The notes under the pieces: generated by a model
Told to the model about the DNA's origin: nothing
Database searches by the model: none
Seen by the model: only the letters and a program-made list of their open reading frames with translations
Shown here: piece after piece, positions 1-7,317 of the stretch
How the letters are laid out: every line of letters begins with the position of its first letter
Numbering within the stretch: the stretch's first letter is position 1
Assembly (NCBI GenBank): GCA_016722445.1
Contig: JADKIZ010000037.1
Span: 1 to 7,347 of the forward strand
Reading direction: 5' to 3'
Length of the DNA: 7,347 bases
Source: Flavobacteriales bacterium
GTDB lineage: Bacteria > Bacteroidota > Bacteroidia > Flavobacteriales_D > Sanyastnellaceae
Translations under genes and position numbers: made by a program

Positions 1-431
1 CTATCACTAATGGCAGCGTATTCTCATTCTTGGTAGCTTGATTATAGGTTACGTCAAAGTAATGCGAAATAAGCAGAGGGAATCAAACCTTTACAAATGA
101 TCTTTCAAAGGTTTTCGCAACTTTCCTATTAGATACGGGTATAACCAGCGGAAGAAAATTGAAAGCATTTTTCTTATCTGGCTGGTTTCCGATTGTTTTT
201 GCTTTTATGATTCCATTGATTAATGGAAGCATCATTGCTATTTTAAGTTCATGGGTATCACAAGATATAGCGAATCGGTTCATGTTTGCGATACTTGCGG
301 CGAGCGCCTCTTACATAGCGGTGCCAGCAGCCATGAAAATTTCTGTTCCGAAAGCGAATCCCGGACTTTTTTTACCAATGGCTTTGGCAGTGAGTTTTCC
401 GGTGAACATAACCATTGGAATGCCGCTCTAG
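1..431 (+). CDS. SbtA-like Na+-dependent bicarbonate permease (Sbt_1/DUF897), C-terminal part, frameshifted, 5' end outside window
   Basis: Inner-membrane permease of the Sbt_1 superfamily, whose founding member SbtA imports bicarbonate with sodium. Only the last third is present. Seen: an open frame from 63 to the TAG at 429-431 containing DTGITSGRKLKAFFLSGWFP, a hydrophobic stretch, then ILAASASYIAVPAAMK, KANPGLFLPMALA and FPVNITIGMPL. The pattern ASASYIA-PAAM, ANP-L-L and FP-NIT-GIPL is the C-terminal signature I know for this family. Upstream, LTNGSVF-ILGSLIIGYV and PFTNDLFKGF can be read only by changing frame several times in 1-125, each change fitting a lost base in a T, C or A run. 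Relatives usually continue a few residues past GMPLY, so the stop at 431 may also be a frame artefact; an alternative frame runs to 475. Substrate is inferred from the family. SbtA-like proteins outside cyanobacteria are poorly characterised, so bicarbonate is a best guess. Confidence 0.72.
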
Positions 432-595
432 TTTCTCATAGTTCGGAATACATGATTTGTTTTGATTTTGCATAAAATCTCATCTCCATCCGCAAGTTTT
501 TGACCGAGCCAATAACTCTCTGCTGAAATATCTTTACCGAGCAAATAAAACGACCTGTTTATGATGGCAAGGCTTGGTTTTTCTTGATAATACCT
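428..595 (-). CDS. possible small or partial minus-strand ORF, 55 codons, function unknown
   Basis: On the complement there is a stop-free frame of 55 codons ending in TAG at 430-428. It shares the CTAG tetranucleotide with the TAG of the permease gene, which would make the two genes exactly convergent. The product includes SLAIINRSFYLLGKDIS and YWLGQKLADGDEIL, which has ordinary protein-like composition and codon choice. Against it: there is no ATG near the beginning (only a TTG at residue 18), the frame is closed upstream by two stops, and its first 35 nt overlap the presumed start of the GWxTD gene. I recognise no family. It may be the broken end of a real gene affected by the same base losses as its neighbours, or chance. 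The rest of the 432-560 spacer shows no other feature. Confidence 0.2.
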   Translation of the reverse strand, partial: RYYQEKPSLAIINRSFYLLGKDISAESYWLGQKLADGDEILCKIKTNHVFRTMRN

Positions 596-2022
596 TTATC
601 AGCACCTGGAAAGTAGCGCTGTACGCGTCATTTTCGATTACCGTGTTTTCACGCACCCGGCGAAGGTCCTACGTGGAGGTGATCACGTCCTTGAAGGGGC
701 GACATTCGAGCTGGTACCTGCCGATTCGGGTTTGTTTCAATCATATGCCGAAATGACACTGATTGTTAACCGCAATGGTGAGATTGTAGATTTTCGCAAG
801 GTGGTTATTGATGGACTGTTGGTGCAGAGCGGGCAATCCGTCCGACTTTATGTCTCTCGAACGATTTATGTTGCCGCAAGGCGTTTATGATTTGGAAGTC
901 GAAATCCGTGATCTTGGAAATCCGACGAAATCTCCCGAGTCGCTCTATCAAAAAATTGAAATTAATAACCCATCCACGGGTGCTTTTATTTCTGATATTG
1001 AATTTGTGACGGCCTATCGCCAGGCCACGGAAGTCAGTTCGTTCTCCAAATCAGGATACGATATACTTCCATACGTTTCCACTATTTCCCGACCACTTTG
1101 AATAGCTTGATTTTTTATGCTGAACTATATGGCACCGATGTGATGTTTGCAGGATCAGCATTTGTGAGTAATGTTTGTGTCATTGATGCTCAAAGACAAT
1201 GCAATAGAAAATTGCAAAAGATCAAACGCGAAAAATCAGCTGTCGTGGTACCTATGCTGCAAACACTCGACATTTCAGATTTGCCGACAGGCGACTACAA
1301 AATCAGAATTGAGATTCGCGATAGAGAAAATCAACTGGTTTACATGAAGGAGCGCGATTTTACACGCAACAAAGTTGAGTTGATCGATCCCGCTACTATT
1401 CCTATTTCGGATGCAGCAGTCGCTGGCTCATTCGTCATGCAATTCAAGGATCGTGATCAACTATACGATTATATACTTTACCACATTCCTATCGCAAACG
1501 ACATCGACCGAGGCACCATCGATAATCAACTACAGTCAGCAGATCTCCAGCAGTTGCAAGGTTTTCTTTATACGTTTTGTTGAAGCGCGATAAGGAAAAC
1601 CTGAAGCAGCGTGGAGAAAGGCGATGAGAGCATTGCAGCGGTAAAGGCGAATTTTGCTACACGCATTAAGCCGGGTTGGCAAACAGACCGTGGTCGGGTG
1701 TATCTCAAATACGGCAAACCCAATACGCGCATTCAACGTCCGAGCGATCCAGATTATTGGCCATTCGAAATCTGGCATTATTACGTCACCGATTCGAATC
1801 TCCATAATCGAAGATTTCTTTTCTATGATACTAATCTGAGCGGCGATATGGAATTGCTTCACAGCGATGTGCCGGAAGAAGTGAAAATTATCAATGGAAA
1901 GACATGGTACGTTCGCGACCCGCAGCGCTCAATGCTTCAGATGCTTCCAAGCAGAACTCGATGCAGCGAAACTGACCCGCGAGGCAGATGAAATTGAGAA
2001 TTTGTGGTATAGCCCGCATTAG
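561..2022 (+). CDS. GWxTD domain-containing exported protein, split by about 12 frameshifts
   Basis: Member of the GWxTD family (TIGR04514), exported proteins of Bacteroidota whose biochemical role is unknown. The naming motif is GWQTDRGRVYLKYGKP, GWQTD at 1674-1688, followed by the typical DYWPFEIWHYY, RRFLFYDTN and DMELLHSDVP. The rebuilt N-terminus reads MMARLGFFLIIPLSAPGKVA (a short hydrophobic signal-like segment), then FFDYRVFTHPGEGPYVEV. Two beta-rich repeat-like parts follow: VNRNGEIVDFRKVVIDG with FMLPQGVYDLEVEIRDL, and SLIFYAELYGTD with DISDLPTGDYKIRIEIRDR. The likely true C-terminus is KLTREADEIENLWYSPH, stop at 2020-2022. Frames change near 579, 611, 634, 658, 667, 694, 833, 1088, 1579, 1617, 1886 and 1946, and nearly all fit a lost base in a homopolymer. 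Start chosen as ATG 561 (ATG 564 next to it) because it gives a signal-like segment; this is uncertain. About 487 residues when repaired, normal for the family. Confidence 0.85.
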
Positions 2023-2023
2023 A

Positions 2024-2215
2024 ATTGTCATGGTCAATGGTCAATGGTCAATTGGGCGGAGTTTAATTTTATTGAAATAAGGCCATATCGAATTTGGGTT
2101 TTATTGACCATGACCATTGACATCGGACTTTATTGACCATTGACCATTGACCATTGACCATTGACCATTGACCATTGACCATTGACCATTGACCATTGAC
2201 CATTGACCATTGACC
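2024..2215. repeat. inverted arrangement of a 7-bp unit (TGGTCAA left arm, TTGACCA right arm)
   Basis: Starts two bases after the stop of the GWxTD gene. The left arm has three tandem TGGTCAA units (2031-2051) plus a degenerate one at 2024-2030. After a spacer of about 50 nt, the complementary unit appears as attgacc-atgacc-attgaca (2103-2122) and then as a perfect tandem array (2132-2215). Transcribed, the left arm can pair with any three adjacent units of the right arm, giving a stem of about 21 bp with several alternative registers. It fills most of the 222-nt spacer before the glycosyltransferase. Possible roles are transcript 3'-end formation or a slippage-prone regulatory spacer; neither is shown. 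No U-tract follows. Confidence 0.9.
2132..2215. repeat. 12 perfect tandem copies of ATTGACC
   Basis: Twelve consecutive, error-free copies of the heptamer ATTGACC end 29 nt before the GTG start of the glycosyltransferase gene. The period (7) is not a multiple of 3 and no reading frame uses it, so it is a non-coding simple-sequence array. Perfect short arrays of this size are prone to copy-number change by replication slippage, which would alter the spacing of anything upstream of the gene. The copy number given here depends on the assembly being right. Confidence 0.95.
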
Positions 2216-2244
2216 CCTACATTCGCCCTTCCAAAAAATAATCT

Positions 2245-3281
2245 GTGAAACGCGTAGCTGTTGTGATCCTCAATTGGAATGGTGAAAAATTCCTCAAGCA
2301 GTTTTTACCGCTTGTGGTGCAGCATAGCGAAGATTTGGCAGATGTGTATGTCATCGATAATGCTTCGAAAGACGACTCTATCCATTATATCACGACCAAT
2401 TTTCCACAGGTGAAAATTGTTTCCTTGCCTGTCAACTATGGATTTGCAGGAGGTTATAATCATGGATTAAAAATATTCCGAATGAATATTATGTCTTGTT
2501 GAACTGGATGTGGAGGACAGCAAATTGATTGATCCTGTCATCCGTTACATGGAATCGCAAAAGGCATGGTGGCGTGTCAGCCCAAGATTTTGGATTTTCA
2601 TCGCAAGGAATGGTTTGAATACGCCGGAGCAGCTGGAGGATTTATCGACAAGGATGCCTATGCCTTTTGTGCAGGAAGAATTTTACCAATTTGAAAAGGA
2701 TGAAAATCAGTATGTGAAAAACGAAGAAGTTTTTGGGCATCCGGTGCTTCACTCTTTATTCAGAGAAAAGCGTGGGAAGAAGTTGGAGGATTGATCAGGA
2801 CTTTTGCACACATGGAAGAAATTGATTTGTGCTGGCGATTAAAAATCGGGGTTATAGAATCGGAGCATGTCGTGAGTCGGTTGTGTATCACTATGGTGGT
2901 GGTACGCTCGATAGACTAAGTCCATTCAAGACATATTTGAATTTCCGCAACAACCTTTACATGATCGTAAAGAATTATCGTACCGGAAATCTGACAATCA
3001 AATTAGTTCGAAGAATGTTGCTTGATGGCGTCGCAGCCATGCGTTTTATTACAGAGGGAAGATTTAACTATTTCACATCCGTATTAAAGGCGCACTATAG
3101 TTTTTACAGAAATCTTTCATTGCTCAAGAAGAAGCGCAACATGGAAGAAGCTTATTCACAGAATCCGAATCTCGCAGGATTATATCAAGGCAGTATCATC
3201 AAGCATTTTTTTCTGCATAAAAAGCATCACATCCGGGATCTCGACAGTCGTTATTCTTCAAAAGATCAGTCGGCGAATTGA
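2245..3281 (+). CDS. family 2 glycosyltransferase, split by about 8 frameshifts
   Basis: GT-A fold glycosyltransferase (GT2, Pfam Glycos_transf_2 type), expected to transfer a sugar from a nucleotide-sugar to a cell-surface polysaccharide or lipid-linked acceptor on the cytoplasmic side. Seen at the N-terminus: VAVVILNWNGEKFLKQFLP, VYVIDNASKDDS and NYGFAGGYNHG, the nucleotide-binding half. The rebuilt frame gives YYVLLNSDVE near 2485-2515, carrying the metal-binding DxD-equivalent Asp. Next come QPKILDFHRKEWFEYAGAAG, GGFIDKDAYAFCAGRIF, FWASGASLFIQRKAWEEVGG and AHMEEIDLCWRLKNRGYRIG, the acceptor/catalytic-base region with ED-type residues. HYGGGTL is at 2889-2909 and YLNFRNNLYMIVKNY follows. 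The frame shifts near 2473, 2505, 2560, 2690, 2733, 2791, 2803 and 2845, each consistent with loss of one or two bases, mostly from A or T runs. The GTG start at 2245 directly precedes KRVAVVILNWNG, the usual beginning. About 348 residues when repaired. The sugar and acceptor cannot be told. Confidence 0.88.
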
Positions 3282-3295
3282 AGCAAGGTTTTTTA

Positions 3296-3493
3296 TGTTT
3301 CAGGTTACAAGTTTCAGGCTACAAGTTCCAGGTCGGTTTCCGGCTTGCGGAGTGAAGTATGTGGCGCGAAGTAATTCCGGCATACTCATGATTCTTTTTG
3401 CGCAACCTGAAACATGGAACCTGGAACTTGTAACCTAGAACTTGAAACATGAAACCTGAAACATGGAACATGGAGCCAGAAACTTGTAACCTC
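3296..3493. repeat. inverted arrangement of a short ACTTGTAACCTG-like unit between glycosyltransferase and comEC
   Basis: This covers most of the 299-nt gap between the GT2 stop and the comEC start. The left arm (3296-3333) repeats tttcaggttacaag / tttcaggctacaag / ttccaggt. The right arm (3404-3493) holds the complementary wording over and over in degenerate form: acctgaaacatgg, aacctggaacttg, taacctagaacttg, aaacatgaaacctg, aaacatggaacatgg, aaacttgtaacctcc. The 70-nt middle contains a further inverted pair AGTATG (3356-3361) / CATACT (3381-3386). The whole segment can fold as one long, imperfect, nested hairpin. A 71-codon frame on the complement across it is only the repeat translated. Function unknown. 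Position after a gene end suggests 3'-end formation or transcript protection, which is inference. The remaining bases to 3580 show nothing I can support. Confidence 0.85.
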
Positions 3494-3580
3494 CCCATAC
3501 AATATACGCTCACGCCATAACCTTCTTCCATCACATTGAAGTTTTAGTCACACTTTTGGCGACACTAAACACTTCATGCC

Positions 3581-5702
3581 ATGCTAGTCGTCTGGAAAAG
3601 ATCACCCTTGCTTCGATTGTTATTGCCGTTCGCTTTTGGAATCGGAACACAAGTTTCTTTCGCTCTGAACGTGGCAATGATGATAGGTATACTCATTTGT
3701 TTTTCAATCGCTGCAAGTATCCTTCATTTTCGTAAAAAGCGGCTTCATTACCATCATCGTCATTTTCCGGCTTTGTTGTATTTCGTTCTCTTTTTTATTG
3801 GTGATGTGATCGCCCTTATTTCTGATCCCAGATTGCGCGAATCCTATCTACAAATTTTACACGGGAAGGAAGCGTGCTACGAATTCGTTTGTTAGATGCT
3901 CCGATTGAAAAGGACAAATCTGTCAAACTGACCGTTGAAGTAACGGCTGTGTGAATGATGAAAACACACATCGATCATTAGGCCACCTGTTGGTTTATTT
4001 GAAGAAGGATTTGTCGTCACTGAATCTGCAGGTGGATGATGAACTGTGGATGTCATCTGGTTTAACAGCAATCGCCGGACAGAAAAATCCTGAGGAGTTT
4101 GATTACGCAAATTATCAAAGTCATCATCATATCTATTTACAATCGTACGCAGATAGTAGCCAATGGAAATTCTCAAAGAGGCCGAAGCATCATTCCTCAT
4201 TGGCTTGTTCTTCTTGTCGCGAGTATCTCTTGGATATATTAAAATCAAATGACATCGAAGAGCGGGAATACGCGGTGTTATCGGCATTGGTGCTTGGGAA
4301 ATCTACAGGCATTGATGCTGAGTTGATGAGTGCCTATGCAGGAGTAGGAGCGGTGCATGTACTGGCTGTTTCGGGTCTGCATGTTGCTTTGATATATGTG
4401 TTACTTGCTCCATTGATGAAGAAGTTACTTCATTCCAATAAGTGGCGATTGATCAAAACCATCATTCCAACAATACTCTTGTGGACGTACGCAGGCATCA
4501 CCGGATTTTCACCTTCGGTGTTGCGCGCAGCACTGATGTTCAGCTTTTTTATCATAGCTGACAATTACCAGAAACAGAACAATATCTACAACACTATGAG
4601 TGCATCGGCGCTGGTCTTGCTACTTTACAATCCGATGATGTTATTGGAATTGGGTTTTCAGTTGTCGTATTTGGCGGTGCTTGGTATTGTGGTGCTGCAG
4701 CAAAAAATCGCATCACTTTTTTATCCGGGTAATAAACTATTGATCTGGGCATGGAAACTCACCGCGGTTTCGATCGCAGCTCAGATCGCCACTTTCCCGA
4801 TTACGATCTATTATTTTCATCAGTTTCCGAATTACTTTTTACTTTCAAATTTTCTCGTCATTCCACTTTCCACACTGATCTTGTATGTGTCGCTCAGTTT
4901 TTTTGCCTTCAGTTGGATACCGGTTGCAGGTAATTTTCTGGCACACCTGAGTGCATTTTTAACCCGAGTTATGAATGACCTGATGATCTGGATGAATGAG
5001 TTGCCAGAAAGTGTTACGAATGGAATTTCAATCTCGCTTCCGGAAGCAATTTGCATCAGCGGCATGATTGTCTTTTTTACCACCTGGTTATTCTGGAAAA
5101 GAAGTGGAGCTATACTACCGGCTCTGGCATTGACGTTGATTTTAGCTTTTGCACAAGTGAATGAAAAGTTGCACATTGGTCATCAGGAAAATTTGTTTTC
5201 ACAGCATGCGCGATGGCTGGTGCATCTCGGGAATTTATTCCGATCGGGTTTTTATGATAGACCGGGCGAAACAGTAATGGATGATAGAAGCCGAAAATTC
5301 CATCTGCAATCCTATTGGGATAAAATGGGTGTTGAAGAGGTTGATTTTTTGGCTATTGATTCTTTGAAGAGATTTTCCAACAAGTATTGCAGATTGGATT
5401 ATCCACTCATGCAGATTGGTGATACGAAGATTCTTTTCGTGGATGCGACAAGCATTCAGCAGATGAGTGAAATTGAATTTGATTTTTGTTTGATCGATGG
5501 CGCAGATCGCAAATTGTTTTTTAACGATTCCACGATGAAGTATTTTGAGGGAAAAACAATTTTGCTTGGAGAAAAAGTCAGAACGGGAATGAAACAGTAT
5601 TTGTGGAAGCATCTGTCTGAGAATGCACACATTTTTAATTTGGGTGATGGTGCTGTGATTTGCAGGAATGGAATGACTGCACATTTTAGTTTGTGGAGAT
5701 AA
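3581..5702 (+). CDS. comEC: ComEC/Rec2 competence DNA-uptake channel, two frameshifts near the N-terminus
   Basis: Polytopic inner-membrane protein that passes single-stranded DNA into the cytoplasm during natural transformation. Starts at ATG 3581 (MLVVWKRSPLLRLLLPFAFG), giving N-terminal membrane helices to about 3820. The DUF4131/OB-like soluble part follows, readable as VLRIRLLDAPIEKDKSVKL at 3874-3948 and continuing as HLLVYLKKD. The frame changes near 3872 and at 3951, the second being GTGGTG reduced to GTGTG. From 3951 to the stop there are 583 unbroken codons. Numbering from 3951, the Competence domain shows HVLAVSGLHVAL (136-147), GFSPSVLRAAL (185-195), GFQLSYLAVLGI (235-246) and TFPITIYYFHQFP (281-293), all hallmark motifs, among many hydrophobic helices. 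After residue 410 a soluble tail of about 170 residues lacks the HxHxDH motif of the metallo-beta-lactamase-like domain of full-length ComEC. This matches shortened Bacteroidota forms, but that comparison is from memory. About 707 residues when repaired. Confidence 0.9.
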
Positions 5703-5732
5703 TGAATGATTTGGCTCTTGGTCCCATCTGCT

Positions 5733-5748
5733 TGAAACCACCACATAG
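5733..5748 (+). repeat. left inverted repeat of the insertion sequence
   Basis: TGAAACCACCACATAG, an exact reverse complement of 7318-7333. A 16-base perfect match within these short flanks is very unlikely by chance (my rough estimate is of the order of 1 in 100,000). Its last two bases are also the first two of the long hairpin arm that follows. Confidence 0.85.
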
Positions 5749-5949
5749 TGGCAGGCAAGAACGCAAAGGAATTTCACACAAAGTTCACAAACATGATTTA
5801 TTCCTGTGATGGTTGTCTTGCCAGAAATATATTCATTTCATGAATTCAATAGATTGTATGAGAATTTAAATCGACATATTCTCTGCAAATCCTGAATTTT
5901 AAATTTCGTGCCCTTTGTGTGAAATTTCTTTGTGCCGTTGCCTGCCACT
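5747..5949. repeat. long imperfect hairpin with CACAAAG-type arms
   Basis: The left arm 5747-5791 begins agtggcaggcaa and contains cgcaaag, aatttcacacaaag and ttcacaaa. The right arm 5904-5949, read on the complement, gives agtggcaggcaa, cggcacaaag, aaatttcacacaaag and ggcacgaaa. The arms match over about 45 bp with a few mismatches and enclose a 112-nt AT-rich loop. The heptamer CACAAAG and its variants recur within each arm. It lies inside the IS inverted repeat, so it may belong to the element, or the element may have an end elsewhere and this is a host 3'-end repeat like those at 2024-2215 and 3296-3493. Confidence 0.85.
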
Positions 5950-6198
5950 CGTATGTTGCCTGCGCAATCAAAATTTGATTCATTTTTGAATACAAATGGA
6001 AAAGGAATGAGAGCACATTTGCCACTAGTTAGCTCTAGAAGCATTTCCTCACATAGAGATTGCCTCATTTCTTTTTTCCTCTTAGAGTCTGAACAGAATG
6101 TAGGGCTGGCTTTGACCAAGCCTGGATATCGGAAACGAGACAAGACGAGGAGAGGATTTTCCATTTTATTAAAATATTCACCCTTAATTTTTTAATTT
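5950..6198 (+). ncRNA. candidate bridge/seek RNA region upstream of the IS110-type transposase
   Basis: Known: IS110-type elements encode a structured guide RNA of roughly 150-200 nt in the non-coding end before the transposase gene, and this RNA pairs with donor and target DNA. Seen here: about 250 nt directly upstream of the transposase ATG with local pairing potential, for example AGAGC (about 6010) with GCTCT, and GGCT with AGCC in agggctggctttgaccaagcct (6102-6123). The region ends in an AT-rich stretch before the start codon. I could not identify guide loops or match them to the flanks, so the assignment rests on position and family knowledge only. The exact ends of the RNA are unknown. 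Confidence 0.35.
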
Positions 6199-7245
6199 AT
6201 GGATTTCATTAAGTTTTGTGTAGGCATCGATTGCGGTAAAGAAGAGCTTGTATGCTGCTTCAGCGGACTAGATCAAGACTTATTTTTAAAAGATTTTGCT
6301 GTCAAGTCATTTGCCAACAATCCTAAAGGTTTTGCCCAGTTGTTGAAGTGGGTGGGATCTTTCAAGGCTTCGAAAGACTTGACTTTTGTAATGGAAGCCA
6401 CAGGTGTGTATCATGAAGATTTAGCATTTTTCCTGGACGAAAAGGGTTTTCATTTGAGCGTTGTTCTTCCATCTAAGATCAAACATTTTAGAAAGTCGAT
6501 GGAAATAAAAACTGATACGGATTATTCAGCTTCAATTGGAATTGCTCATTTTGGATTGTCCAGAAAACTTAGCAAATGGAACAAGCCGCATCCCGTGATG
6601 CGAACACTCAGAAATCTCACTCGCGAAAGAGATCAAGTAATAACTGATCGGACATCTTCACGTAACGCTCTTCATGCTCTGGAACACAGTCACGCTCCCA
6701 ACAAGTCAAGCCAAAAAAGACTTAAAGCCAGGATTAAACTTTGTGATGCTCAAGAGAAAGAAATCGAACAAGAGATTTCGGCAGTTGTAAAAGCCAATGT
6801 TGATCTACACGAAAGAATACAAAACATCTGTACAATTAAAGGAATCGGCCTCATTACTGCAGCAATCATTATTGCCGAAACGGATGGATTTGCCATGATC
6901 CGAAACAAGCGACAATTAGTAAGTTATGCCGGCATGGACGTAGTAGAAAAACAATCAGGAATTTCGATCAGAGGTAAATCGAAAATCAGCAAACGAGGTA
7001 ATAGGCATATCCGAAAAGCATTGTACTTTCCATCAATTACGGCTATCAAGTACAACCCGGATTTGAAAGATCAATTTATTAGAATACAGATAAGAACTGC
7101 AATCAAAATGAAAGGATACGTTGCCATTCAAAGGAAACTATTGGTACTTATATATACGCTTTGGAAAAAAAACGAACCCTTCAATCCGGAATATCAAAAT
7201 CAATACAATGAAATTAAAAAAATCGGGCCAGTCATCGCTGACTGA
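6199..7245 (+). CDS. IS110/IS1111-family transposase (DEDD recombinase), intact
   Basis: 348 residues, the usual length. N-terminal RuvC-like DEDD_Tnp_IS110 domain: CVGIDCGKEELV with Asp11, and FVMEATGVYHEDLA with Glu66. KTDTDYSASIGIAHFG carries Asp108, but the position of the last acidic residue (textbook KTDxxDAxxIA) is Ala111. A helical linker follows (RDQVITDRTSSRNALHALEH to about residue 200, charged and coiled-coil-like). The C-terminal Transposase_20 domain has IKGIGLITAAIIIAE, LVSYAGMDVVEKQSG with candidate catalytic Ser253, then ISKRGNRHIRKALYFP and KMKGYVAIQRKLLVLIYTLW. It should excise and insert the element through a circular intermediate, in known relatives guided by an element-encoded RNA. 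ATG 6199 is the first start in frame and fits the family N-terminus; no Shine-Dalgarno sequence is visible. It is unbroken, in contrast to the genes left of 3950. Confidence 0.95.
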   Translation: MDFIKFCVGIDCGKEELVCCFSGLDQDLFLKDFAVKSFANNPKGFAQLLKWVGSFKASKDLTFVMEATGVYHEDLAFFLDEKGFHLSVVLPSKIKHFRKSMEIKTDTDYSASIGIAHFGLSRKLSKWNKPHPVMRTLRNLTRERDQVITDRTSSRNALHALEHSHAPNKSSQKRLKARIKLCDAQEKEIEQEISAVVKANVDLHERIQNICTIKGIGLITAAIIIAETDGFAMIRNKRQLVSYAGMDVVEKQSGISIRGKSKISKRGNRHIRKALYFPSITAIKYNPDLKDQFIRIQIRTAIKMKGYVAIQRKLLVLIYTLWKKNEPFNPEYQNQYNEIKKIGPVIAD

Positions 7246-7248
7246 CCC
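7225..7248 (+). other. hairpin across the transposase stop codon
   Basis: GGGCCAGTCA, loop TCGC, TGACTGACCC: nine of ten positions pair, with one C-A mismatch, and the TGA stop (7243-7245) sits in the descending arm. No T-run follows, so it is not a standard intrinsic terminator. It could block read-through, protect the mRNA end, or be chance. Confidence 0.5.
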
Positions 7249-7317
7249 TACCGAGCTGGCTCTTGGCCGCCCTATAGAACAAATTTATTAAAAAATACTT
7301 GACATTGAACACAGAAT

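Larger units (their letters stand above)
5703..6198. other. 496-nt gene-free stretch: comEC 3' end and IS left non-coding end
   Basis: No credible protein gene lies here. The first 30 nt after the comEC stop carry no terminator-like hairpin. Then come the left 16-bp inverted repeat of the insertion sequence, the long CACAAAG-type hairpin (5747-5949), and a structured 5' leader of the transposase. Open frames on both strands across 5838-6195 translate repeat arms and leader and show no family signature. Confidence 0.7.

Noticed and set aside
2132..2215. CRISPR-like appearance of a regular array
   Set aside because: The units are 7 bp, contiguous and without spacers, and no cas gene is present.
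3319..3534. 71-codon minus-strand frame with recurring FQV/FHVSG-type residues
   Set aside because: It is the short-unit inverted array translated; the protein repetition simply mirrors the DNA repeat and there is no family signature.
3540..3580. Bacteroidota-type promoter before comEC (CACTTTTG as a TAnnTTTG-like box)
   Set aside because: The upstream TTG is only about 12 nt away, too close for the usual spacing, and the first base of the box does not match.
5235..5777. 180-codon minus-strand frame opposite the comEC 3' end
   Set aside because: It lies antisense to a clearly coding comEC frame and has no domain-like pattern; a shadow.
5838..6164. 108-codon minus-strand frame in front of the transposase
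   Set aside because: Its C-terminal half is the CACAAAG arm translated and the rest is the IS leader; no recognisable domain. The 87-codon + strand frame at 5932-6195 is rejected for the same reason.
5712..7266. Direct repeat TGGCTCTTGG at 5712-5721 and 7257-7266, possible IS-flanking duplication
   Set aside because: Ten bases over this distance is near chance expectation, one copy lies outside and the other inside the 16-bp inverted repeats, and IS110-family elements do not make such duplications.
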